Shown here: in pieces, positions 28,462-38,700 of the stretch
Layout: every line of letters starts with the position of its first letter
Position numbering within the stretch: the stretch's first letter is position 1
Origin: Cryptosporidium bovis
Taxonomy: Eukaryota > Apicomplexa > Conoidasida > Eucoccidiorida > Cryptosporidiidae
Length of the DNA: 64,000 bases
NCBI GenBank assembly: GCA_009768925.2
Contig: VHIT02000028.1
Coordinates: 186,001-250,000 of the forward strand
Direction of reading: 5' to 3'
The notes under the pieces: generated by a model
What the model was told of the DNA's origin: nothing
Seen by the model: the letters and a program-made list of their open reading frames with translations, nothing else
Databases searched by the model: none
Translations under genes and position numbers: made by a program

Positions 28462-30588
28462 TCACCCACAACTTTTAGTGAGAGCAGATAACCTTTTAGA
28501 TGCTTTATTAGCTTCTGTTTCTAATTCTTCTTTTCTCTTTCGAAATCTTTCTCCTTGATTAGCCCTAAATTCTGACATTTGACGTTGCCTGGCAAGTTCT
28601 TTCAACATTTCTGTTTTACAATGATTTCTATTTTCTTCTTCTTCTTTCCTACGGTCTGCCGTTTCTTTTCGCATAAACCAATCTTCATAGGTAATTTCAT
28701 ACTTTTCCTGTTCTGATAAATAACTCCTACCACGTCGTCTCGTATTGAATTTTTCCAGTATTTTCACAATATCTTCAAGTTTTACAGACCCTTTCTTAGG
28801 TTCTGGATCTGATTTTTTAACGGTTTTACCTCCCTCCGGTAGATTCACTCTGTCCATAACATTTAAACCAGATTCTTGTGTTTCACCAGCATCTGTGCAT
28901 GGATGCCACTCTCCTTTTGATTTGCGAATACTCAATCTTGAAGTGTATCTTTCCGCTTGTTTTTTGGGGCCAATTTTGCCAATACTAATAGTTACTTCTG
29001 GTAATTCTGTAGTCGGGGCACCAACCTTATCTCCTGTATGTAATATAGTTACTTGGGACAAATATTGAGGTGATATTGTTGGTTTAATAAAGAGACAGGA
29101 AACAAATTGTTTCATCGGTGTTTGTTTTCCACCTATTCTCATCTTCAGTTCAGATCTATATTTTTGTTCTTTCTTGCAATTCTTTGCCTCTTCAATAATG
29201 GGATCGTTGATGTTAACTTCAATACATGACCTGTAAAGTAATTCACCGTTTCCCAACAACTTTTTTTGTAGAGAGGCAATTCTATGTTTTATTTCAAGAA
29301 TATTAATTCTTTGAGATAATAATTCTCGCAATAACTCTAAACGCTCGATCTCAAGAGATTCAATTTTTGATTTTTGGAGTTGTAACTTAACCTTAAGATC
29401 ATCAATAACATCAATGTACTTTTTTGCCTTTTCAAGTTTATCTAATAATGATAAAAGCTCAGAATGTTTTTCCATTAATCTACTGATGTTTTTTAATTGA
29501 GAATCAAGTATATTTCTTAATCTTTCCTTTTCACGTTTGAGTTTATATTCATTTTTCATTCCTTCGTATTTATAACTAGCTGATTCAATATCCAGGGGAA
29601 TTCCTGGAACTACTCTTCTTTTAACAATAGGGAGGGAATCTGGCATCTTACTCCCAACAATTGGAGGGTTCATTTGTAGATCTGTCAAAACATCGTCCTT
29701 GTGTGTCCCTACAGGTTCTGTTCGTCGTCTAAATTGTTTGTTTTGACTTTTTAATTGCCTTAATAATCTAAGATACCTAGAGACGTAATTTGGTTTCTCA
29801 ACTTGTTCCGGATTCATTGTATCTTGAATAATATTTGAAGTGTCTTCATTTAAGGCATTTGAAGTGTCTTCATTTACGGTATTTGAAGTGTCTTCATTTA
29901 CGGTATTTGAAGTGTCTTCATTTACGGTATTTGAAGTGTCTTCATTTACGGTATTGTCTAAAGATGGCAATATTTCATATGATTCTTTCTCAATCTCTTC
30001 ATTCATTGCATCTATATCTTTTCTTAAATGATAAATGCCGATGAATATATCCATTATCTCAACTTCCTCAATGTACAAACATTTTTTTCTACTATTTGTT
30101 TCGTAATACTCATTTATGTACTCGCTTTGATCTTTATCGTCATATCTATCGTATTTTTCTCCCTCAATTCTTTCTTCAGTTCCCTCAATTCTTTCTTCCG
30201 TTCCCTCAATTCCTTCTTCCGTTCCCTCAATTTCTTTTATATCTTCCTCCTCCTTTTTATCATCTTCCTTGAGCTCTTCATAGTCCTTGGATCGGATCTT
30301 CAATTCCCCTGGAGATTTTTGTATTATTTCCTGTTCGGGCCCTTCAAGAATCCCACCTTTAGAGCTCAAATCAGAACTTACTATGAGGTCTACGGAAACA
30401 GTTGGGATGGTTTGAAGTTCGAACAATAGTTTTTGTTCCTCATATTCAGTCTTCGCACAGAAGTCAAATATACTACTGTTTAAAGTGGAATGCTTGCAAC
30501 TTAAGTTATCTGCTCCAGATACTAGCCCGAAAAAAAAGGCGAGATATGTAGCTATTTGAAATTTCACCTTTGAGGGTTTAAGACTCAT
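28462..30588 (-). CDS. Secreted coiled-coil protein with tandem peptide repeats (708 aa)
   Basis: The start is the ATG at 30588, followed by a signal peptide (SKVKFQIATYLAFFFGLVSG). The reading frame continues upstream only to a GTG. After an acidic region there are three degenerate copies of EGTEERI and then five copies of an eight-residue unit (NEDTSNTV), each coded by DNA minisatellites listed separately. The centre (about residues 330-450) is a long Lys/Glu/Leu coiled coil. A shorter folded part with several cysteines follows. The C-terminus is another highly charged helix rich in Arg/Glu. No family is recognised. The repeats probably vary in copy number between isolates. Confidence 0.8.
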   Translation of the reverse strand: MSLKPSKVKFQIATYLAFFFGLVSGADNLSCKHSTLNSSIFDFCAKTEYEEQKLLFELQTIPTVSVDLIVSSDLSSKGGILEGPEQEIIQKSPGELKIRSKDYEELKEDDKKEEEDIKEIEGTEEGIEGTEERIEGTEERIEGEKYDRYDDKDQSEYINEYYETNSRKKCLYIEEVEIMDIFIGIYHLRKDIDAMNEEIEKESYEILPSLDNTVNEDTSNTVNEDTSNTVNEDTSNTVNEDTSNALNEDTSNIIQDTMNPEQVEKPNYVSRYLRLLRQLKSQNKQFRRRTEPVGTHKDDVLTDLQMNPPIVGSKMPDSLPIVKRRVVPGIPLDIESASYKYEGMKNEYKLKREKERLRNILDSQLKNISRLMEKHSELLSLLDKLEKAKKYIDVIDDLKVKLQLQKSKIESLEIERLELLRELLSQRINILEIKHRIASLQKKLLGNGELLYRSCIEVNINDPIIEEAKNCKKEQKYRSELKMRIGGKQTPMKQFVSCLFIKPTISPQYLSQVTILHTGDKVGAPTTELPEVTISIGKIGPKKQAERYTSRLSIRKSKGEWHPCTDAGETQESGLNVMDRVNLPEGGKTVKKSDPEPKKGSVKLEDIVKILEKFNTRRRGRSYLSEQEKYEITYEDWFMRKETADRRKEEEENRNHCKTEMLKELARQRQMSEFRANQGERFRKRKEELETEANKASKRLSALTKSCG
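29833..29952 (-). repeat. 24-bp coding minisatellite, five units
   Basis: Five tandem units start at 29833, 29857, 29881, 29905 and 29929, each beginning ATTTGAAGTGTCTTCATTTA on the + strand. They code the octapeptide NEDTSNTV in the 708-aa secreted protein. The last three units are identical or nearly so and the first two differ by a few bases, so expansion looks recent. Confidence 0.93.
30160..30231 (-). repeat. 21-bp coding minisatellite, about 3.5 units
   Basis: Units begin TCCCTCAATT at 30160, 30181, 30202 and 30223 (the last partial). They code EGTEERI-type heptapeptides in the same secreted protein. The units differ at single positions. Confidence 0.88.
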
Positions 30589-31289
30589 AATTCCTCTGTA
30601 AAACACACAATTAATCCAAACGAATGCAAAACACAGAACATAATATAAATTTTTCTCTAAACGACAAATATATGAACTTCAAATATATCTGGTTCACCTT
30701 GCCGCCTGGCGTACCATTGTCATTAAAGGTATTGGTAACTTAACCCATATAAGAAAAAAAGTTCTATTAAAGAAATACTGCCGGGACATTTATTTTAATA
30801 CAATAAATTCAAAAAAAAGATGAACTGAAATGAAAAAACTGTTTTGTTTTGAGTATAAAAATGGGGTTCTGAATTCGTTTTAATAAACTAAGCGAAACAC
30901 GACATCCACTCTATTTACTTACATCAACGACAGACAAATTATTATGCAGTAAATATAAACTTATTAAACCTAAAATACATACGTACATAATATTTCGCGT
31001 TGTAAATGATGAATATTAAACATACAGAGGTGCTCTCGGTTTCAAGCTTTCATTGCAAGTTTCGTTAGCTTTGGCATCCGTCCACATTGAATTTAAAAAA
31101 TAAACCCCTATATGCTCACCGTCTTTTTTTTCCATCAATCTATAATGTTAAAACCTTTCTTAATTCAAATTTTGTATAGAAACATCATCTAGAACCTGCT
31201 GTGTTTATTCGTCTTTTTTGTAGTTCAACTACAGGAAACATACAAAGATTAGTGTCTATTAAGTTGCGGATAGAAAACTACCGGAAGAT
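30589..31289. other. Intergenic region between two tandem - strand secreted-protein genes
   Basis: This 701-bp spacer carries the promoter of the 708-aa protein gene and the 3' end of the 198-aa protein gene. A GC-rich patch (TTGCCGCCTGGCG, about 30700-30712) about 110 bp upstream of the ATG at 30588 is the only E2F-like candidate. No coding potential seen. Confidence 0.45.
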
Positions 31290-31886
31290 TTAGTTACCGT
31301 TATTATCTTCGAAATCCTTTTTGTTGAACAATATTCTATTAATAATTTGATCATCATCATGTGGAATCCACTGCTCTATTACATTTTCAAAAACTACGTA
31401 TGGAGATGAACCAGGAACATTACTTGGGTGCCTTTTTTTGATTTGTCTTCTTGGTCTAATGGGCCTTCTCTCTTCAATCGTATTTTTAATTCTTCTCAAT
31501 CTCGTTCCATTTGACAAAAGTTCCGGAACATCCAACAATTCGTGCATTGGAATCCGGGACAGATTCTTGCTCATCATTTCAAAGAATACATCAGGTGGGA
31601 CTTCAACATCGTCAAACCTCCTGCGACAAGCCTCGCAAATCACTTTGCCATAGTCTGGGTCAATAAGTAGAATCAACTCCCTTAATTCTTCCTTTGTAAA
31701 CAAACTAAGCAACGATTCTGCAATATCCTTTAATGATGGTAAAGAAAGGGTACCATTTTTTTCATTAAAACTACCATCAACAACTGTTTCATTGTTACTT
31801 GTATGTGGTTCACATTCGGAAGTTGCAGATGAGAACTCATAAACTGTAAATAAACATAACAAGAATAAATGAAGTAGTTTAGTCAT
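31290..31886 (-). CDS. Small secreted protein of unknown function (198 aa)
   Basis: The signal peptide (MTKLLHLFLLCLFTVYEFSS) is followed by a Ser/Asn stretch. A helical block comes next (LKDIAESLLSLFTKEELREL), then a CEAC pair and a basic region rich in Arg/Pro (RRPIRPRRQIKKRHP) that resembles a proprotein-processing or linker segment. The C-terminus is acidic/Asn-rich. Two Cys in CxxC spacing plus one near the N-terminus are the only cysteines. No family is recognised. It is a single exon starting with the ATG at 31886 and is divergent from the 2356-aa protein gene. Confidence 0.75.
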   Translation of the reverse strand: MTKLLHLFLLCLFTVYEFSSATSECEPHTSNNETVVDGSFNEKNGTLSLPSLKDIAESLLSLFTKEELRELILLIDPDYGKVICEACRRRFDDVEVPPDVFFEMMSKNLSRIPMHELLDVPELLSNGTRLRRIKNTIEERRPIRPRRQIKKRHPSNVPGSSPYVVFENVIEQWIPHDDDQIINRILFNKKDFEDNNGN

Positions 31887-32713
31887 TTTTCAGGCATTCG
31901 GTAATATTCTTAAATTAATTCAGTTATATATTCCGACTTTATGAAAACTAGAACTTAAAAAAAAAAATACTCGTTTTTTTATTTGGCGACAAATAACTAC
32001 CCGTTTTATCTTCAAATATATCTTTATTTAGTCATCTTGGCGGTATCGTATTAAACCTTCATATATGATATTTTTAAGAATTAAACAAACGTTTTAATAT
32101 AGTAAAAGTCAAAAGTTTTTTTTCGATTTTATTACAAAAAAGAAAAAATGCTTGATAATCAGACGCTTGAAAATCATAACAATAAGTTCTACAAAATAAT
32201 GCACCAATACCAAACAAACCGTTTAGTTTTTTTAAACGTTTTTAATCAATTCTAGCAAGTCTCCTCGACTTATTGATATAGATCCTCCAACGTAAATGTA
32301 AATAATTTCTTCTTGTTCTCAATATTTCCTTTTTTTCTCTGATTTGGTTCTTTCTTTTTTCAGATTTCGACTTTTTCGTTTTAATATGCATAATTCCCGC
32401 CCAAAGGCCGAACTGAATATAGTGTTGGCGCTAATGTATGTAAAGATCTAAAAAAAATGTAATTAAAGACGAAGGATAGAAAGGTAGTGGTTTATAGGAA
32501 TAACTAAATATAGCAGGAAAGTCAAATACTCAGTGAGGGAAAAAGAGTATTGCGTACAGGGTTTCCAGCTATCATCATTCTTATTATTTTATATATTGGT
32601 TGTTTACGAGAAGGCGAGTGTGGAACTATATACAAGTTAAAAATAAAAGGCAATATAAAGATTAATAGAATTAAATGTTATGGATGATAAAAGAATAGTA
32701 AATCTTATCAGAT
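31887..32713. promoter_or_regulatory. 827-bp divergent intergenic region of two secreted-protein genes
   Basis: TTGGCGG is at 32037-32043 and TTGGCGC at 32425-32431, each a plausible E2F-like promoter element. The first is about 150 bp upstream of the - gene (ATG 31886) and the second about 280 bp upstream of the + gene (ATG 32714). The rest is AT-rich with A/T tracts. No coding potential seen. Confidence 0.45.
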
Positions 32714-35700
32714 ATGAAAAGTAAAAGAAGGAGGTCTAGGGCAACCTCACTAATTATATTAGATTTTTACTGTGTTTTATGGTTTATTCTTAATTTAAAA
32801 ACTCATGCTGATAATTACAATCAAATATTCGGGAGAGATAGTGGTTTTAATAATATTATAAATCAGCAGAGAAATGAATTTGTATATAATTATCCAAATT
32901 TTTTAGGTAGTGGTGTAATTTTTACTCAGGGGCCAATACCAAGCCAGAGCCCGACAACTACATTAGGTAAGGAGTTGTATGAAGAACTTAATGCTATAAA
33001 ACAAGGTACAAGACGAACGATTGTGACGAGTCCTGCGATTTATCCAGGAGTTACTCCCACACAGCATCATCCTGATTTAATAGTCACGCCTGTAGTTTTT
33101 GGTGAAAAGGATACAATAGTTAAGAAGAAACACAAAAAGTCAGGTAAATCAAAGAAGAAATCAAGGGTATTATCTTCTGCATTGATTCAGAATAAGGAAT
33201 TTTTTGAGTCAGTTCCAACTCAACTAGGTAAAGCAGTTACATTAAAAGATAAGTGTCAATTTGTTCCAACCCCAATAAAGGTTCCGGAACAAATTTATTT
33301 TTGGAAGGAAATAGAATACTCTAAAATAAAAAAAAGTGATTTCAATGTAGTTCCACCACATATAAGTCATAACAACCCATTCATAAGTTCATATGAGTGT
33401 CTTTCGTTATTTGATGAATCATTTATTGCTTTTAAGAATGGTGATCTTTTAATTTCACCAGAAGTGTTTGTGGGGCAAGTTAGACAAGTGGGAATGCAAT
33501 TAAGAGACTCTCTTATAAGCACTGAGTATATTATTTCAACAGAAGATGTGTGTTTGGCAATGAGAATTATGTTATCTCTACCACATCCATATAGAAATGT
33601 AATTAATTGTAGGTCAGCAATAATAGCGGCCATTAGGGATTTATCTGAGATTGAAAACTATGAGCTATTGGTTCAAAGCGATACAGTTATGGAAAACAAG
33701 TTTAAGGACGTTAATTTCTCATGTAAGAATACTCTTAAATTTCAAAATTTCGATTCAAAAAAAAGTTCAGAAGATTTTACTTTGAAACCTAATCAGCTAT
33801 ACAAACTGTTTCAACTTGATTTGAATCCCCAGGATTCACAGTTCTATTTAAGACTTGCACTTCCCCACAGAAAGGCAGTTCTTACAGTTCAGGATAGTTA
33901 TTTTAAGTTCACGAGCAATGCATTATTGTTTGATGTAGCTGCAGCCATAATTCTATTATTGAATGAATTACACGAAATAGACCAATCTATAGAGCAGTGT
34001 ATTGAGATAGTTAAAACTTGTGTTTCTCTGCAAGATGAAAATAACGAAAAACCACTAAATCCTTCAATAGCTGAGGGAATATGCAAAGAATTGGGGATAA
34101 CATCTGTAACGAAGAGGCGAAAGGTTAAATATAATTCTCATACATTAATTCAATTGCTAAAAAGATTGGCTCGTATGAAGCCAAATATTGATAATGAGCT
34201 TATTATTACTACCTCTCTTCCGTCAGGAAAAACACTGCTTCCGACTTCTGAATATGGGTTCTCGAAAAGATCTCCAAAAGTAGAGATTTGGCCAGTTGTT
34301 GGAAAGGTATTTTCTGATGGGACCATTAATAGTCCAATGATTCCAGCCTGTACTGGTATTCCTGCCTTTGAGTTTAACAGGTTTATACTGCTAAACACCT
34401 TTATAGAGAGGTATTTGGCAATATCTGGTCTTGGAAGGATAAAATTAACTATTGAGGACATATGCTTGATGGCAAAGTACTTTATATCTCATCATAACTC
34501 AATAAAGAGGTTGCAAAAAGAATCTGGTCAAGAAAGAGCAGTTTTTCCACTGGAAGATTCAATTCCTCTAGCTATATTTACCGTTACACAGAGTTTAAAT
34601 CTCGAATTATTTACAATGGATGCTTGTAGGGAGATATACAGAGAATTTATGGAGGAAGAGGAGGCATCCTTGAAGAAGGTAATGGGATACAATTACCTTG
34701 CTAAGATTGAGAGTTACTATTCGAAGCCACCTTTCAGCTATAATTCAAATACTAAATTAAAACACTTGCCAAAGATGATGGTAAATGGTGATAAATTTGA
34801 AAATACATATACTTGGAAGGCACTTTTAAGAAATCCTACTTGTTCTGGTTTGAAGCATCACGTTTTAAATAGGATAATTATGTTTATTGCTTATGTTCTC
34901 TCTTACTGGAGGAGTAGCTATCCTTCAGAAAAAATTCCATTCAAGAGTCTTTTTGAGGTTTGCAATGGGTTTAGCAATTCATTGGAAACTTACTCATTTA
35001 AAAGTCAAGAATTTGTTATATTTACAGAAGATTGGCTTTTTGTCAAAAGAGACAAGCTACATGACAGTATACTGGAGTCTATTTGGAATAATTTTTTAAT
35101 ATATGAAAGAACTGCTTTTCCAAAAAATTCAGAGGAAACAGAGACAGACTACATTCAAAGAGTATATCATTACTCTTTAATTCCAGAACCATTATTTATA
35201 GATGACTGGACAAAAATAGAACTTCCGATTAGGATGGATATTGCTGAATTTATCAAATTGACTCCATATGTGGACAAACATATAGGCCTGCTTTCCAATA
35301 GAGATGATCTTACAATTAATCATGTGACTTTGATAAAAGCATTTTTGGAAACATTTTTCGAGGAGGTATACCAATACCCTGTTGTAATGGAAGAAAAAGA
35401 TGTGTTGCTTTTAATGGATCGCAGAGAACTCGAAAAAAAGTCGATGGATGAGTTATTTTTTGAGATACAGAGCAAACGAATAGAATGGAACTGGTTAAAA
35501 CAAGAAACAGCATCCCATGCTATATTAGAGTTATTAGAATACCTTAAAATGCTAAGGAAAATAGTTGGGGATAAATTAGATAAGAAAGAACCAACAAATA
35601 AAGATATATTTTCTACACCAAGAGCTATTTTTACCCATGGTAAATGGCTAATAAAGACTCCTCAACCTGTATTCAGGTTGGCAAATTCATCCCAAAGACG

Positions 35701-38700
35701 AGCATTACACGGTTATCCAAAATATATTTTAAACAAAGCAAGGTACATTCAAGCTTATTTTATAAAGGCCTTTGATAGGGTATTACAATTTGATTTAAAT
35801 ATTCACATAGGTGACGTTGTAATGTCTTTGACAAATAGTAGAGGAGAAGATGAGAGGTTTATAGAACTTCTCACAGAAAAGCTTTCAAATAAGAGTGGTC
35901 AAAGTTTTATTACAAAGCAAGTGATAAAGGAGATATACTCTGCTTGTATTACATTTAGTTTCTATAAATACTCATTAAAAGGGGCACTTTCTGAAGAGCA
36001 GGCGTTTGCCTCTCCGAGAGTGTTTTACAAGCCGAAATTAGGTTGGGAATTCTTTCCCCCTAATATTCCGGACTTCTCCAAACTTCTCGCCTTAAGCAAG
36101 ATATTTAGAGGAGAAGAAGAGGAAGACATCGCTGGTTATGATGGTAAAAGGTCAAAAACAAGTAGTGGAAGTAGTAGTGATTACGGAACAGAGTCAAGTG
36201 TTCAGGGGGATAGGCATAGAAATATGGAAGAATCAAGTAAAACACTGGTTGTTAATCCCTATACCTGGTCATCCCTGAAGGGATTTGTTGAAAGTAAGAA
36301 ACTTGAAATATGGCAAACAAACAGAGCGATATCAATGTGTGCATACTTTAATCACTGGCTTTCTTATAAGTTTCCAAAAAAAAATCAAAAAGATATTAAG
36401 GTATCTGCCTGTGTGAATGCAATTTATCATTTAAAAAGTATGAATGGAGGTTACAGCCACTCAGAAGTAGTCCAAGTTTTCTTTAGATATATTGGAATTT
36501 CATATTTGAAAGAGGGTGATATTAAGGAAATGTTGTCTGCTTTTAACTCATACGAAAATATAGATAAACCAAATAACATGGGAAAGAGACAGTGGTTAAT
36601 GAGTTTTTATAGGATACCACAGATAGAAGAAACAGATAAAAATTCACTTGGAAGCAACTTTGAATCTTTGAGGCTTCCAATACCACCTAAATTAGGTCAA
36701 CAGTCGAGTATATTTGAAGAAAAGCAACAAATGAAGGACATATTACAGGTTCCAGATGTATTTATTCCAAAAGATTTTGACAAGAATAACATTTCGAATC
36801 TTAAAGAATTCTTGGAGAAGTTTACATACAGATTTTTAAAAAGAATGGGAATAAATGTTGAATTGGAGCTTGAAAAGTTTAACTTCTCAATTACTGAGGT
36901 GTTGAATAAGTGTACAGGCGAAAAGAGGTTGAGTTTAATGGACTCATTTGACGAACATTTAAAGGAAATAAATAGTAATCTCTCCTCTAATATCCCAAAA
37001 AGGCTTTCAGAAGGTTTCTATAAGTTTATAACATTAAAGTTTACTGGAAATAAGGAAGAAGAATTTGGTGATATAATTAGAAGAATATCCAGCAAAAGAA
37101 TCTTAACAGATACAAGTGAACTTCCATTTGACATCCCACTTGGAATAGTTCCTGGAAAAATTGACATTACAATGCCATATAACTCCCATTCATTTGGTGA
37201 AATGAACTTTGCTAGACTTATAATAGCATATTTCAATGAACACATAATAGAACAACAAGGAATAAGAGAAAAAATAACTGGATTTGAGGGTTCAAGTGCA
37301 ACAATAGGAGTTGATTTCGTTTCAGAGTACTGTTTAGGTAAATCTTTTGATATTATTAAAAAAGGTGGGATTGATTTACAACAAGCTATAGGGCAAGCTT
37401 GTTCACATGAGTTTCCTTGGTTAACAACCAAATTGTTAAGAGTACTAACTTCAGGTGTTTTGACTTATTGCCAAATAAATTCTGAAGATTTTCCGAGAGA
37501 CCAAAGAGGGAGAGAACTGCTTAAATATGTTAGAGAAAAGCTTAACACTCCGATAGTTTCATACGACGAAGTTCTAGGTACGTGGACAATGAAGGATATA
37601 CAAACAGGATTTTATGAAAAACAGGAGATATTTGACAATGATTATTCAACTTTAGAATCAGTTGGTACGGTTGACAAAAAGAATGGTATTGTTAGTTCAA
37701 CAAGTTTCTATCACTGTAATGATCTTAATGTTTCTCAAGTAAATAGAATTTTAGCAAAAATTCAGTATTTTAGACAATGTATGTCGGAGGATCCAAATAT
37801 AGACGTTTCTGAATTGGAAAAGTTATTGGATATGAATATTTGGTGCCTTTCATTGCGTCAGGAGGTCCCAAGTATGAGAAAATCTAATTCAAATTTACTT
37901 TTTAATTATTTTGGAATAGATTCAGCAACAAGACAAACATACGAGATTTTAGAAGACTGTTTTGAAGCAGTAGAAAACAGCAACTGGATGGAAAAGAGTT
38001 CTTTAAAGACATATCAACAGAATTTACACGGCACCTACTCAAATCACAAGAAAACAATAATGAAAATAAATTCACTAATAAAGTCGGACAAGCTTTTTTG
38101 TCCAAAGATAGTACTTGAAAGTGACTTGGTTTACTTAAAAAATTCCATGTCTGAAGATGCACATAGTAGAATAAGGTTATTCTCAGGTTATTCTGAAGTA
38201 TTTTTCAGATATAAATACGGTATTATATTTGAATCAAAGCCCGTATTGATTGGACTTATTGTAGACAGATTTGATAAGATAGAAGAATCTCGGTTAAATG
38301 TTAGAATATTCAAGTCAATGGTTCCACAAGCAACAGATGAATCAATTTTATCCTTGTTTAAAAGTTTTAATCTATATGAGGCTGAAATATTGAAAGGAGG
38401 ATTTGTTGATTTAAAGAGCATTTATAACAATGAACTTTGTAATGAAGTACAAGGAGATTGGCATTTTGTTTACCCTGTTGGAGACTTACAGAGGGATGAA
38501 GAGAGTTCTGATATTATTGGGAGACACATTTTTACCGAACAGGAAGTGAATAGAATGCAAACTATGGTTGCTTTTATAAACCAATCTTTGGATGAAATAT
38601 ATAAAGATAAATCAAAGGGTACATACGTTAGATTTATAGATATAGCTTTATTATTGAGGTCAAGGGCTGATATTAGTTCATTCTCAGTGTCTCTTCACTA

